Below are positions 1-8,612 of a DNA stretch of 64,000 nt, in pieces. The stretch is from Alphaproteobacteria bacterium. Lineage in GTDB: Bacteria > Pseudomonadota > Alphaproteobacteria > CALKHQ01. The notes beneath the pieces were generated by a model that searched no databases, had not been told where the DNA came from, and worked only from the letters and a program-made list of their open reading frames with translations. The position numbers and the translations under genes were made by a program. How positions within the stretch are numbered: the first letter of the stretch is position 1; each line of letters starts with the position of its first letter. The stretch is taken from contig JAWKYB010000002.1 of NCBI GenBank assembly GCA_041396705.1, positions 248,001 through 312,000 of the forward strand, written 5' to 3'.

Positions 1-81
1 CCGTTCGGACTGGCGCTGATGCTGCGGACGCTTGCGGTCAAGCTGTGGCATGCCATCGCAGAAATGCGCGGTACCTCCTGA
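1..81 (+). CDS. TRAP transporter small permease (DctQ-like), C-terminal end only
   Basis: The first 26 codons visible encode the tail of a protein that ends with TGA at 79-81. That TGA overlaps the ATG of the following TRAP large permease by one base (TGATG). Position and coupling suggest the DctQ-type small membrane subunit, which in TRAP systems precedes DctM. The visible tail is hydrophobic at first and then basic and amphipathic, as expected for the cytoplasmic end of such a subunit. Identity rests on context only, because the body of the gene lies outside the window. Confidence 0.55.
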   Translation, partial: PFGLALMLRTLAVKLWHAIAEMRGTS

Positions 82-1361
82 TGCTCGCGCTGATCGCCAT
101 CCTGTTCGCCGTCTTCCTGGTTGTCGGCCTGCCCATCGCCTTCGCGTTGGCGCTGGCCGCCATTCCGGTGTTCACGCTGACCGGCACGATGCCGCCGACC
201 GTGGTGCTGCAGAAGATGGTCACGGCGACGCAGAACTTCCCGCTGCTCGCGGTGCCGTTCTTCATTCTCGCCGGCAACCTGATGAACGTGACCGGCATCA
301 CCGAGCGGCTCATTCGCTTCGCACGGCTGTTGAGCGGGTGGATGGCCGGCGGCCTGGCCCAGGTCTCGATCGTGCTCAGCCTGATGATGGGCGGGGTCTC
401 CGGCTCGGCGGTCGCCGATGCCTCGATGGAATCGCGGCTGCTCGGCCCAGGCATGGCGGCGCAGGGCTATTCCCGTGGCATCACGGCGGCGATCCTCGCC
501 TTCGGTTCGATCATCACGGCGACGATTCCGCCGAGCATCGGCCTGATCCTGTTCGGCTACATCAACGAGGTTTCGATCGGCCGGCTGTTCCTGGCCGGCA
601 TCCTGCCCGGCGTGCTGTTGACGATCGTGCTGATGGCGACCTGCTGGATCGTCGCCAAGCGCCGCGGCTACCGGCCCGACCTGCAGCGGCGCCCGACCGC
701 GCGCGAGCTCGGCACCAGCTTCGTCGACAGCATCTGGTCGCTGATGTTCCCGATCATCCTGATCGTCGGCTTCCGGTTCGGCTTCTTCACCGCCACCGAG
801 GCCGGCGTCTTCCTGGTCTTCTATGCGCTGGCGGTCGGCGTGCTGGTGTATCGCGAGCTCAGCTTCGCGAAGATGTACGAGGCGTTCCGCAGCTCGGTCG
901 GCGACCTCGGCATGATCATGCTGCTGATCATGATGGCGGCGGTGCTGGGCTATGCCGTCACTATCGAGCGCGCGCCGCAGAACATCACCGAGTTCGTGAC
1001 CACCCTGACCGCCGACCCGCTGGTCACGCTGATGCTCATCGTCGCCGTGCTGGTCATCAGCGGCATGTTCCTGGAGGGCGCCGCCAACATCCTGCTGGTG
1101 ACGCCGATCGTGATGCCGGTGCTGGTCAGTGCCGGCTACGATCCCGTCCATCTCGGCATCCTGATGGTGACGCTGGTCAACTTCGGCGGGCTCACGCCGC
1201 CGGTCGGGGTGATCATGTTCACGGTTTGCGGCATCCTGGACACCAAGACGGGCGAATACACCGTCGCCGCGATCCCGTTCTTTGCGGCCTTCGCCGTGTT
1301 TTTTGCGCTGCTGGTCGCCTTCCCAGACCTGAGCCTGCTCCTGCCGGCACTGCTGATGTAA
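81..1361 (+). CDS. TRAP transporter large permease (DctM family)
   Basis: A 426-residue, highly hydrophobic inner-membrane protein with about 11-13 transmembrane segments, the usual size for the DctM/SiaM large subunit of tripartite ATP-independent periplasmic transporters. Family features include the N-terminal VGLPIAFALALA stretch, GGVSGSAVADA near residue 115, TATIPPSIGLILFGY, and a late NFGGLTPPVGVIMF segment. It uses an ion gradient to import a substrate, usually an organic acid, delivered by a DctP binding protein not seen here. The ATG at 81 is preferred over an upstream in-frame ATG at 45 because it overlaps the dctQ stop, as in translational coupling. The substrate cannot be predicted. 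Confidence 0.93.
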   Translation: MLALIAILFAVFLVVGLPIAFALALAAIPVFTLTGTMPPTVVLQKMVTATQNFPLLAVPFFILAGNLMNVTGITERLIRFARLLSGWMAGGLAQVSIVLSLMMGGVSGSAVADASMESRLLGPGMAAQGYSRGITAAILAFGSIITATIPPSIGLILFGYINEVSIGRLFLAGILPGVLLTIVLMATCWIVAKRRGYRPDLQRRPTARELGTSFVDSIWSLMFPIILIVGFRFGFFTATEAGVFLVFYALAVGVLVYRELSFAKMYEAFRSSVGDLGMIMLLIMMAAVLGYAVTIERAPQNITEFVTTLTADPLVTLMLIVAVLVISGMFLEGAANILLVTPIVMPVLVSAGYDPVHLGILMVTLVNFGGLTPPVGVIMFTVCGILDTKTGEYTVAAIPFFAAFAVFFALLVAFPDLSLLLPALLM

Positions 1362-1385
1362 TGACGCGAAACCCGGGGCCCCACC

Positions 1386-2117
1386 ATGCCGGTTAGCACC
1401 CTGTCGGCAGCGCTGCTGGAAGAAGCGCGCGAATCGTCGACGTCGGCGCCGCGGGGCTCCGCCGCGAACCGGATCTATGCCGGCCTGCGCGCCAGAATCC
1501 TCAGCCTCGACCTGAAGCCCAATGCCAAGGTCTCGCGCAACGAGGTCGCCGAGGCCTACGGCGTCAGCCAGGCGCCGGTGCGCGATGCGCTGCAGAAGTT
1601 GGCGCATGACGGCCTGGTGATATCCTATCCGCAGTCGCGGACGGTGGTTTCACGGATCGACCTGGAGCACGCGCGCGAGACGCAGTTCCTGCGCCGCAGC
1701 GTGGAAATCGAGGTCGCGCGGGCGTTGGCGCGCAACGCAGCCGCCGAGGCGCTGGTGCCGGCCGGCCGCATCCTGCGCATGCAGCGCCTCGCCGGCGAAG
1801 ACAAGGACATCGGGGAATTCACCGCGCTGGACGGGCTGTTCCACCTGTCGCTGTTCGAGGCCGCCGGGGTTGCCCGCCTCTACCACATCGTCGCCGCGCG
1901 CGGCGGCCATATCGACCGGTTGCGGCGCCTCAACCTGCCCGACCCCGGCAAGCTGACCGAGGTGGTGCAGCAGCACGAACAGATCCTGCGCGCGATCCGC
2001 AATCGCGACGAGGCGGCGGCCGAAGGCGCGGTGCGGGCTCATCTCTCCGGCACGCTGGCCGCCTCCGAGGAGATCCGCAGGAAGTTCCCCGACTATTTCG
2101 GCGGCCAGCTTCCCTGA
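1386..2117 (+). CDS. GntR-family regulator with FCD domain
   Basis: A 243-residue transcription factor. Residues about 25-95 form the winged helix typical of GntR proteins (NRIYAGLRARILSLDLKP, then VAEAYGVSQAPVRDALQKL). Residues about 100-230 fit the all-helical FCD ligand domain and contain its usual histidines (LFHLSLF, QQHEQIL, RAHLSG), which bind a metal and a carboxylate effector in characterised members. It starts 24 bases after dctM and is probably the last gene of the TRAP operon, so its likely job is to control that transporter in response to the imported acid. The variable 24-residue N-terminal extension is common in the family. Confidence 0.9.
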   Translation: MPVSTLSAALLEEARESSTSAPRGSAANRIYAGLRARILSLDLKPNAKVSRNEVAEAYGVSQAPVRDALQKLAHDGLVISYPQSRTVVSRIDLEHARETQFLRRSVEIEVARALARNAAAEALVPAGRILRMQRLAGEDKDIGEFTALDGLFHLSLFEAAGVARLYHIVAARGGHIDRLRRLNLPDPGKLTEVVQQHEQILRAIRNRDEAAAEGAVRAHLSGTLAASEEIRRKFPDYFGGQLP

Positions 2118-2143
2118 GGCGCGGCCCGCTGCGCCGCCGCGCC
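2118..2143. terminator. possible bidirectional terminator stem
   Basis: GGCGCGG at 2118-2124 and CCGCGCC at 2137-2143 are perfect inverted copies lying between two convergent genes (stop at 2117 on plus, stop at 2178 on minus). There is no T tract, so this is only a candidate. Confidence 0.3.
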
Positions 2144-2177
2144 GGTGCCGCGTTGCCCAGTCCGCGCCCTTTGGCCG

Positions 2178-3188
2178 TCACAGGCTGGCGGCATAGCGGC
2201 GCGCGAGGGCCGACATGCCGACCGCGAGGATCAGGATCCCGCCCTTGAAGATCGGCTGGAAATGGGTCGGCGCGCCGAAGATGCTGAGGCCGTTGAAGCC
2301 GACCGCGAGGATCAGCACGCCGATCAGCGTGCCCACGATATGGAATTCGCCCTCCTTCAACGTCGCCGAGCCGAGGAAGACGGCGGCGAACGCATCGAGC
2401 AGATAGCCGTCCGCCGCGCCCAGCGTGCCGCTGCCCAGCAGCGCCGACAGCAGCACCCCGGTCAGCGCGGCGCAGAAGCCCGCGGTGACGAAGGCGAGGA
2501 TCTTGACCAGGTCGACCCGGATTCCCGACAGCCGCGCCGCCTCGATGTTGGCGCCGACCGCCTGCATGCGCTGGCCGAAATCGGTCTTGTTGAGGATGAT
2601 CCACAGTACCACCAGTACCAGCGCCATGATCAGCACCGGGCTCGGCAGGTCGAGGATCGGGCGGCTCAGCGCGATGTCGGTGAACGCGAAGGGGATGCCC
2701 GAAGCGATCGGGAACTGGCTGTAGGTGAAGCCGATGCCGGACAGCATTGTGCCGATGCCCAGCGTGGTGATCACCGCATTGATGCGGATCTTCGTCACCA
2801 GTACGCCGTTGATGCCGCCGATGCCCGAGCCGACCGCGAGCGCCAGCACGATGCTGAGCCAGATCGGCAGCCCTTCGTGCGCCATCAGCCCGGTGACGAT
2901 CAAGCCGACGAAGCTGGCGACGAAGCCGACGCTGAGATCGAACTCGCCGACCACCAGCGTGTAGGTCAGCCCGCTGGCGATGATGGCGGTCAGCGAGGCC
3001 TGGCTGAGGATGTTGATCAGGTTCGCGCGCGACAGGAAAATGTCGGGCGCGTTCAGGCCGAAGACCACGATCATCAGCAGCAGGCCGACGATGGTGCCGT
3101 AGCGCGACAGCAGGATCAGCGCCTTGCGCTTCGTCGACGCCCGTCGCTGAGCGCGCAGCTCCTCCGCCGCCATCCCCACTTCGGCCAT
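2178..3188 (-). CDS. ribose/xylose-type ABC transporter permease (RbsC family)
   Basis: A 336-residue membrane protein with about 8-10 transmembrane segments, the membrane channel of a CUT2-type sugar importer. The family signature EFDLSVGFVASFVG lies near residue 90, and the C-terminal half carries the SATLKEGEFHIVGTLIGV region found before the last helices of RbsC-like proteins. The ATG at 3188 overlaps the TGA of the upstream ATPase gene by one base, which fixes the start. Open reading continues upstream in this frame only because it shadows the ATPase gene. It is the last gene of the leftward binding protein-ATPase-permease operon. Confidence 0.92.
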   Translation of the reverse strand: MAEVGMAAEELRAQRRASTKRKALILLSRYGTIVGLLLMIVVFGLNAPDIFLSRANLINILSQASLTAIIASGLTYTLVVGEFDLSVGFVASFVGLIVTGLMAHEGLPIWLSIVLALAVGSGIGGINGVLVTKIRINAVITTLGIGTMLSGIGFTYSQFPIASGIPFAFTDIALSRPILDLPSPVLIMALVLVVLWIILNKTDFGQRMQAVGANIEAARLSGIRVDLVKILAFVTAGFCAALTGVLLSALLGSGTLGAADGYLLDAFAAVFLGSATLKEGEFHIVGTLIGVLILAVGFNGLSIFGAPTHFQPIFKGGILILAVGMSALARRYAASL

Positions 3189-4768
3189 CACGCTTGGTCT
3201 CCGTTTTCCTGTGCGTCGTGGTAGCTGAGCTCGATTATCGCCGCCTCGGTGATATCCGACCCGGTCAGCTCGCCCGTCAGCCGCCCCTCGCGCATGACCA
3301 GCACGCGGTCCGCCAGCAGCGCCAGTTCCTCGACGTCGGACGAGATCACCAGGATGCCGACGCCGTCGCGCGCCAGCGCGCGGATCGACGCGTGGATTTC
3401 CTCGCGCGCCCCGACGTCGACGCCGCGGGAGGGTTCGTCGAGAATAAGCAGGCGCATGCCTGCCGGCAGCCAGCGCGCGATCAGCGCCTTCTGCTGGTTG
3501 CCGCCTGAGAGCCCGGCGATCTTCACCAGCGCGGACGGCGTCTTGATGCCCAGCTCGCCGATCAGGCGCTCGGCCTGGCGCCGTGCCTTCTGGGCCGAGA
3601 CGAACGGCAGGCCGGGCAGGGCCCGGATGCGGCGCAGCGTCGCCACGTTGATGTTGAAGCCGACCGGCTGTTGCAGCATCAGTCCCTGCGAGCGCCGCTC
3701 CTCGGGCACCAGCGCGATGCCGGCGTCGATCGCGCCCGCCTCGCCCGCCACCCGCAGCCGCTTGCCGTTCAGCTCGAAGTGCCCGGCATCGGGCCGGGTG
3801 ACGCCGGCGATCAGGTGCGCCAGTTCCGTGCGGCCGGCGCCGACGAGGCCGCCGAGCGCCAGCACCTCGCCGCGGAACAGCTCGAAGCTCACAGTCCTGA
3901 CCCGGTCTTTCCATGAGACGTCGCGGACCGCGAACAGCGGCGGCTGCGACCGGTCGGCGGTCACCCGATCGGTGTCGCGGACCGTCCGCACGTCATGGCC
4001 GATGATGGCGCGCACCAGGCCTTTCTTGTCGAGCGCGCCGCGCTCGGCCTCGGCCGCGACGCGGCCGTCGCGCAGCACGGTGATCCGGTCGCACAGGCTC
4101 AGCACCTCTTCCAGGCGATGCGAGACATAGAGGATCGCCACGCCCTGAGCGGCGAGGTCGCGCACGATGGAGAACAACTGCTCGCTTTCCGGCCCCGACA
4201 GCGAGGCGGTGGGCTCGTCCATCGCGATCATCGCCGCGTCGCGCGCCAGCGCCTTGCCGATCATCACCAGCCAACGCTCGGCCACCGACAGATCGGCGAC
4301 CCGCGTCTCCAGCGGAAAGCGGATGCCGACGCGCTCGGCGGCGGCACGGGCACCGCCGCCGGAGCGGCGCCAGTCGATCAGCCCCAGGCGCGTGACCTTC
4401 GGCGCGCCGAGCAGCATGTTCTGCAGCGCGCTGAACTGCGGAATCAGGTTCAGTTCCTGATGGATGAACGCCAGCCCGGCACGCTCCGACGCCTGCGGCG
4501 ATCCCCGGTGCAACTCGTGGCCGGCTATGGCGATGCTGCCCCGGTTGGGGACGGTCACGCCGGCAAGGCAGCGGATCAGCGTCGACTTGCCGGCGCCGTT
4601 GGCGCCGACCAGCCCATGAACCCTGCCGCGTTCGACATCGAGGTCGACGTTGTCGAGCGCCAGCTCGCCGGCGAACAGCTTGGTCAGTCCGCGGATCTGC
4701 ATCCAGGCGCCGGGGGACGCGGATGCCTCCCCCGACGCCGACTGCTCCGTCGCGGTCTCACATGCCAT
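3188..4768 (-). CDS. CUT2 sugar ABC transporter double ATPase (RbsA/MglA family)
   Basis: A 526-residue protein with two ABC ATPase halves, the usual layout for ribose/galactose-type importers. The first half has a full Walker A (GANGAGKST, about residue 56), a rather divergent signature (LSVAERWLVMIGKAL) and Walker B AMDEPTASLSG. The second half has the degenerate P-loop GLVGAGRTEL, the signature LSGGNQQKALIARWL and LILDEPSRGVDVGARE. It energises uptake at the cytoplasmic face. The ATG at 4768 overlaps the end of the binding-protein gene by 11 bases. A later ATG (MQIRGLTKLF) is possible, since the first 22 residues are low in complexity and unlike the family. Confidence 0.93.
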   Translation of the reverse strand: MACETATEQSASGEASASPGAWMQIRGLTKLFAGELALDNVDLDVERGRVHGLVGANGAGKSTLIRCLAGVTVPNRGSIAIAGHELHRGSPQASERAGLAFIHQELNLIPQFSALQNMLLGAPKVTRLGLIDWRRSGGGARAAAERVGIRFPLETRVADLSVAERWLVMIGKALARDAAMIAMDEPTASLSGPESEQLFSIVRDLAAQGVAILYVSHRLEEVLSLCDRITVLRDGRVAAEAERGALDKKGLVRAIIGHDVRTVRDTDRVTADRSQPPLFAVRDVSWKDRVRTVSFELFRGEVLALGGLVGAGRTELAHLIAGVTRPDAGHFELNGKRLRVAGEAGAIDAGIALVPEERRSQGLMLQQPVGFNINVATLRRIRALPGLPFVSAQKARRQAERLIGELGIKTPSALVKIAGLSGGNQQKALIARWLPAGMRLLILDEPSRGVDVGAREEIHASIRALARDGVGILVISSDVEELALLADRVLVMREGRLTGELTGSDITEAAIIELSYHDAQENGDQA

Positions 4769-5693
4769 CCGGATGTTCTGCCAGGAACGCCTCGACGTTG
4801 TCCTGGGTCACCACCACGCCCGGGATCGAGATGACCTTCGGCTCCCACGCGTCGCCCGCGTCGATCGCCGCCAGGATGGCCTCGAAGACCTGCTTGCCCT
4901 CCTCATAGGCCGGCTGCCAGACGGTGGCGGTCATGTAGCCGTTCTTCACCAGGTCCAGCGCCTGCAGGCTGCCGTTGATCGAGACCGTCACCACGTCCGT
5001 CCGGCCGGCCTGCCGCAGCGCGGCGACCGCGCCGGTGGTCGGCTCGTCCCAGCAGGACCAGATCCCCAGCGGCACGCCGTCGGTGCCGGGGTGCGCCGTC
5101 AGCCAGGCCGCGGCGGTGGCGTTGCCGAACTGCACCTGGCCGGGGACCACGACCTCGGCATAGTCGACGTTGATGCCGTCCTTGCCGGCGATGCCCTCGT
5201 CGAAGCCGACGCCGCGATCGATGCAGAGCTTGCCGGGGTGGAAGGTCAGCGCGAGGATGTTGGCGGTATCGCCCACGGTGGCAAGCAGGTAGTTGACGGA
5301 ATCGTCGCCGACCTGCTGTCCGCTGGTGGTCACCACGACCCCGTCGACGATCTCGCCGCCCCAGGCAGCCACCGGAATGCCGGCCCCGCGCGCCGCGGCG
5401 ATGCCGGAGCCGAGCGAGCTGGAGGCATAGGCCAGGGTGAAGATCGCGTCGACGCCCTGGGCGACGAACGTGTTCATCGCGGCATTGGCCTGGTCGGCGC
5501 TGGCCTGCGTGTCGATCACGCTGACGTCCCAACCGGCCGCGGTCGCGGCATCTGTCGCGCCGTTGATCACTGCGATGTTCAGCGCGTCGTTTGCCAGCAG
5601 CGCGACGATGCCGAGCGTCTTGGCCTGCGCCGAGACGGCGGTGGCGGCAATCAGCGCGCCGGCCGCCGCCGTGGCGAGCAGCAATTTGTTCAT
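4758..5693 (-). CDS. periplasmic sugar-binding protein of CUT2 ABC importer
   Basis: A 311-residue periplasmic-binding-protein-like (LacI fold) receptor. It begins with a Sec signal (MNKLLLATAAAGALIAATA, probable cleavage after AQA) followed by KTLGIVALLANDALNIAVING. The IFTLAYASSSLGSGIAAARG segment and the C-terminal GVVVTQDNVEAFLAEHP match ribose-type receptors. The ATG at 5693 was chosen because it starts the signal peptide and has GGGAGAGGAAA just upstream; the longer open frame adds 17 unlikely residues. It heads the leftward importer operon and is preceded by two copies of the LacI-type operator in the divergent region. Confidence 0.92.
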   Translation of the reverse strand: MNKLLLATAAAGALIAATAVSAQAKTLGIVALLANDALNIAVINGATDAATAAGWDVSVIDTQASADQANAAMNTFVAQGVDAIFTLAYASSSLGSGIAAARGAGIPVAAWGGEIVDGVVVTTSGQQVGDDSVNYLLATVGDTANILALTFHPGKLCIDRGVGFDEGIAGKDGINVDYAEVVVPGQVQFGNATAAAWLTAHPGTDGVPLGIWSCWDEPTTGAVAALRQAGRTDVVTVSINGSLQALDLVKNGYMTATVWQPAYEEGKQVFEAILAAIDAGDAWEPKVISIPGVVVTQDNVEAFLAEHPDGM

Positions 5694-5868
5694 GCCCAGT
5701 TTCCTCTCCCTGATGTGCTGCCGCTGGGCCCCTTGGGCGCCCATTCCTTTTGGCGGCGACGTCCCCCGAGCCCCCGGTCACCTCGTGTCAGCCAGACGCG
5801 ACCCTGCCGGTCGCACGACCGCCCGGCGGCTCCGGCCGCGGCAGTGCTCCTGGATCGGCACACCACGT

Positions 5869-5884
5869 TTGGTACCGGTATCAT
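5869..5884. promoter_or_regulatory. LacI-family operator, copy 1 (transporter side)
   Basis: TTGGTACCGGTATCAT. This is one of four near-palindromic 16-base boxes around the LacI regulator gene. It lies about 176 bases upstream of the binding-protein start codon, on the transporter side of the divergent region. The TACCGGTA core resembles the operator known for the E. coli gluconate repressor GntR, a LacI-family protein. Confidence 0.75.
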
Positions 5885-6175
5885 GCCGTAGAAGCCGAAG
5901 TCTGGCAAGACGTCTGTGGCGGCGACGTGCCGCGGTTCGCAACCCGGCCAACGGTGTGCACCGACGGTGGATGAAGCGCGCCGCGCCGCCGCGACAAATA
6001 CAGCCAATCTCCCGGACTCCCGGCGTTTTGTCCTGCATTTCCGCCTCTACGCAGGCAGTCCCGGTCGTCCGAGTGCGGCCGGGCAACCAAGATTGCGACA
6101 CGGCGGGCGAACGGCGCGCACGGATCGGCGACGCCATGCCAGCGGCGCGCCGATCGGCCCGATGCATCAATATTC

Positions 6176-6191
6176 TTGTTATCGGTACCAA
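6176..6191. promoter_or_regulatory. LacI-family operator, copy 2 (dehydrogenase side)
   Basis: TTGTTATCGGTACCAA. It differs from the consensus only in one core base (ATCGGTA for ACCGGTA). It lies 67 bases before the SDR start codon and overlaps a candidate -35 element, a position suited to repression. Confidence 0.72.
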
Positions 6192-6258
6192 GTATGGGCT
6201 ATCTGGGCCGAAAATGCGCACCGCGACCGGGTGCCGGCGCGAACGAGGGGGGAAGGCA

Positions 6259-7041
6259 ATGCAGGTCACCTATGATTTCTCCGGCAAAGGCGTCCTGTTG
6301 ATCGGGGCGACCACGGGCATCGGCCGCGCCACCGCCCTCGCCTTCGCGCGCTCGGGAGCAAATCTCTACATCTCGGGAATCGGCGCGGCGCAGGGCGACA
6401 GCCTGGTCGCGGACCTGCGCGACCTCGGCGTCGAGGCGGAGTTCGAGGAGGCCGACGTCCGCGACGGCGCCGCGATGGCGCGGCTGCACGCAAACGCCTT
6501 CGCCCGCTTCGGCCGGATCGACGTCGCATTCAACAACGCCGGCGTTTCGGGCAAGACGGCACCGGTGCACGAACTCGAGGACGCCGACTACGACTTCCTG
6601 ATGGACGTCAATCTCAAGGGCATCTTTCACGGCCTGAAGCACCAGGTGCCGCACATGGTCGCCAAGGGCGGCGGCGCCATCGTCAACACCTCGTCGCTGT
6701 TCGGCGTGATGGGCTTCGCGACGACGGCGGTCTACTGCGCCAGCAAGTGGGGCGTGATCGGCCTGACCAACTCGGTGGCGCTGGAGGTGGCGCGCAAGAA
6801 CATCCGGGTGAATGCCATCGCGCCGGGCTCCGTGATGACGCCGCTGATCACCGACATGTTCGGCAGCGAGCAGGCCGCGCGCGACACCGTGCTGCCGATG
6901 ATCCCGATGGGGCGCATCAGCGACCCGTCCGAGATCGCCCAGCTGGTGCTGTTCCTGTCTTCGGACGCCGCATCGTTCATCACCGGCCAGGCCGTCGTCA
7001 TCGACGGCGGCGGCTTCGTCGCCGGCGCCGACCAGCTCTGA
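6259..7041 (+). CDS. SDR-family NAD(P)-dependent dehydrogenase
   Basis: A 260-residue classical short-chain dehydrogenase/reductase. It has the nucleotide-binding motif GATTGIGRA near residue 16, NNAGVSG near residue 95, the catalytic serine in NTSSLFG, the YCASK tyrosine/lysine pair, the NAIAPGSVMTP segment and an IDGGGF ending. Such enzymes oxidise or reduce hydroxyl/keto groups on small substrates, here probably a sugar or sugar acid brought in by the adjacent importer. The ATG at 6259 follows GAGGGGGGAAGG. The upstream operator places it in the LacI regulon. It converges on the lactonase-like gene at 7066. Confidence 0.92.
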   Translation: MQVTYDFSGKGVLLIGATTGIGRATALAFARSGANLYISGIGAAQGDSLVADLRDLGVEAEFEEADVRDGAAMARLHANAFARFGRIDVAFNNAGVSGKTAPVHELEDADYDFLMDVNLKGIFHGLKHQVPHMVAKGGGAIVNTSSLFGVMGFATTAVYCASKWGVIGLTNSVALEVARKNIRVNAIAPGSVMTPLITDMFGSEQAARDTVLPMIPMGRISDPSEIAQLVLFLSSDAASFITGQAVVIDGGGFVAGADQL

Positions 7042-7065
7042 CGGCGGGACGGACCCTGCGGCCGC

Positions 7066-7944
7066 TCAGGCCACGCAGGACGTATCGCCGCCGGCCAGCG
7101 CGATCTCGACCACCTGCAATCCCCTGCCGGTCAGCCGCGACGGGAACGCCGTCTTCAGCCGATCCTCGTGCACCGGAATGACGCGTCGCACCTCGCCGCC
7201 CACGGACTTGAGCATCGCCTCGCTGGCGAACAGCAGGTTGTGCTGGCTGCCGACCGCCAGCCCGATCGGGACGATCTCGGGATTGGCAGGGTCGAGCCCG
7301 GTGAGGTTGTCGTACGTGTAGATCAGGTCGCCGGCGAACACCCACTTGTCCTCGCCGTCGCGGGTGCCGTCGTTGCGCACCGTGACATACATGCTGCCAT
7401 AGGTGTGGCTGTCGGCGGCGAGGTGGACGTCGATGCCCGGCAACACGTCCTCCATATCGCCGTCGATCAACACCATCCGCCCTTCCTTGGCCGCCGCGAC
7501 CGCCTTCACGATGTCGGCCGGGTCGCCGCCGCCAACCAGGAACCGGAACTCGGGCCCAAGCGTCAGCGCCCACACCCATTGGTCAAGCTCGCGCTTCTGG
7601 ATGAAGAAGCGCGCGTTGGGGAAATGATCGATCGCACCGATGTGGTCGAAATGGGCGTGGGTGACGAATACGGCCGTGATGTCCTCGGGCGCGACGCCGC
7701 ACTCGGCCAGCACCACGCGGGGTCCGTGGTAGTTCGAGACGCCGTAGTTGTCGGCCAGCGTCTTGCCATAGTTGACATGGTCGTAGCCGGTGTCGATCAG
7801 GATGGTCTCGCCCTTGCCCTTCATCAGCACATAGGCATAGGGCAGCTTGCGGGTGCCCTGGTGCATCGGCCCGTAGAGCATGACGTTGAACGGGAACAGC
7901 TCCACCGCCGCGTACTCGAGCACCCAGATCGAATAGTCCGCCAT
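7066..7944 (-). CDS. metallo-beta-lactamase-fold hydrolase, N-acyl-homoserine-lactonase-like
   Basis: A 292-residue MBL-fold enzyme. The di-metal motif THAHFDHIGA is near residue 95, further ligands are likely in DSHTYGSMYV and VFAGDLIY, and a late histidine in VIPVHEDRL completes the site. This subgroup includes AHL lactonases and other lactone-opening enzymes. In this setting hydrolysis of a sugar-acid lactone formed by one of the dehydrogenases is a reasonable inference but not shown. There is no signal peptide. GGGAGGAAG precedes the ATG at 7944. It follows the small gene at 7975 by 30 bases, probably as a two-gene operon under operator copy 3. Confidence 0.88.
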   Translation of the reverse strand: MADYSIWVLEYAAVELFPFNVMLYGPMHQGTRKLPYAYVLMKGKGETILIDTGYDHVNYGKTLADNYGVSNYHGPRVVLAECGVAPEDITAVFVTHAHFDHIGAIDHFPNARFFIQKRELDQWVWALTLGPEFRFLVGGGDPADIVKAVAAAKEGRMVLIDGDMEDVLPGIDVHLAADSHTYGSMYVTVRNDGTRDGEDKWVFAGDLIYTYDNLTGLDPANPEIVPIGLAVGSQHNLLFASEAMLKSVGGEVRRVIPVHEDRLKTAFPSRLTGRGLQVVEIALAGGDTSCVA

Positions 7945-7974
7945 CGCTTCCTCCCAGGGCCTGTCGTTGCCGGT

Positions 7975-8439
7975 CTAGGGCGCGGGCGCCGCGTGGGCGG
8001 CACAGCACGCCTGCGCGAAGTTCACCGGCTCGAAACCGGGCATCAGCCGCGACACCGCATGCAGGTGGCCGACCGCGGCTTGCAGCGCCGCGACCAAGCC
8101 GTCGCGATCGCGCTCTGCCGCGACCGGTCCGGCGCAGGTCGTCGCCGCCGCGCATGCGTGCGCTACCGCCGCGCAGGCGGCGCGAAGATGGTGGTGGTGA
8201 TGTCCGGCACCCGATGGCACCGCCAGCGCGCGGGCCGCCTCCGCGGCGCGCGCCGCCGCCGCGCCCGCGCCCAGGATCGGCGCATCGGGCAGGGTCCGCG
8301 GCCCGCGCGACGTCATCAGCATCAGTGCATAGCCGGACACCTGCGTCAGCACCCGCTGCAAGTCGCCATGCAGTTGGCGCGCCGCATCCAGGTAGCGCAG
8401 CATCGCCTGCTCTTCGGCAAGTCCGGTCAACGGATGCAC
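7975..8439 (-). CDS. small His/Cys-rich helical protein, function unknown
   Basis: A predicted 154-residue protein not recognised as a known family. The start is GTG at 8439, preceded by a strong purine tract (GGGGGAGGCAG). The first 60 residues look helical (TGLAEEQAMLRYLDAARQL). The middle carries five consecutive histidines (SGAGHHHHHLRAACAA), and cysteines recur (AACAAVAHACAAATTCAG, then QACCAAHAA near the end), so metal binding is possible. It lies upstream of the lactonase-like gene and downstream of operator copy 3, so it probably belongs to the LacI regulon. Alanine-rich composition in such GC-rich DNA means a spurious frame cannot be excluded. Confidence 0.6.
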   Translation of the reverse strand: MHPLTGLAEEQAMLRYLDAARQLHGDLQRVLTQVSGYALMLMTSRGPRTLPDAPILGAGAAAARAAEAARALAVPSGAGHHHHHLRAACAAVAHACAAATTCAGPVAAERDRDGLVAALQAAVGHLHAVSRLMPGFEPVNFAQACCAAHAAPAP

Positions 8440-8509
8440 CGCCTGCCTCCCCCCCCCTCGACGCCGGCTTGACGATCCGGCTTTCGCATGGGCCGGTAGC
8501 TAGCGCAAT

Positions 8510-8525
8510 TTGATACCGGTAACAA
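8510..8525. promoter_or_regulatory. LacI-family operator, copy 3 (autoregulatory)
   Basis: TTGATACCGGTAACAA, the most symmetrical of the four boxes. It lies between the leftward 7975/7066 gene pair and the regulator gene that starts at 8613, so it could control both divergent units, including the regulator itself. Confidence 0.78.
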
Positions 8526-8612
8526 CAAAATTGACGCCGAACTGCGGAAAGCGCTTGTTGGCGTCGTCTCACGCGCTATTGATCAGCGTCGGCAATTCGA
8601 AGGGAGTTCGCC

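Larger units (their letters stand above)
5694..6258. other. 565-base divergent intergenic region with two operators
   Basis: This stretch separates the leftward ABC importer operon from the rightward dehydrogenase gene at 6259. No convincing gene is seen; open frames here are short and lack family features or ribosome sites. It holds two palindromic boxes (5869-5884 and 6176-6191). A possible rightward promoter is TTGTTA at 6176-6181 with TATCTG at 6200-6205, spacing 18, which would place the second operator over the -35 element. Confidence 0.6.

Noticed and set aside
5694..6258. A riboswitch or small RNA in the long divergent gap
   Set aside because: No recognised aptamer pattern or terminator was seen; the two LacI-type boxes explain the region well enough.
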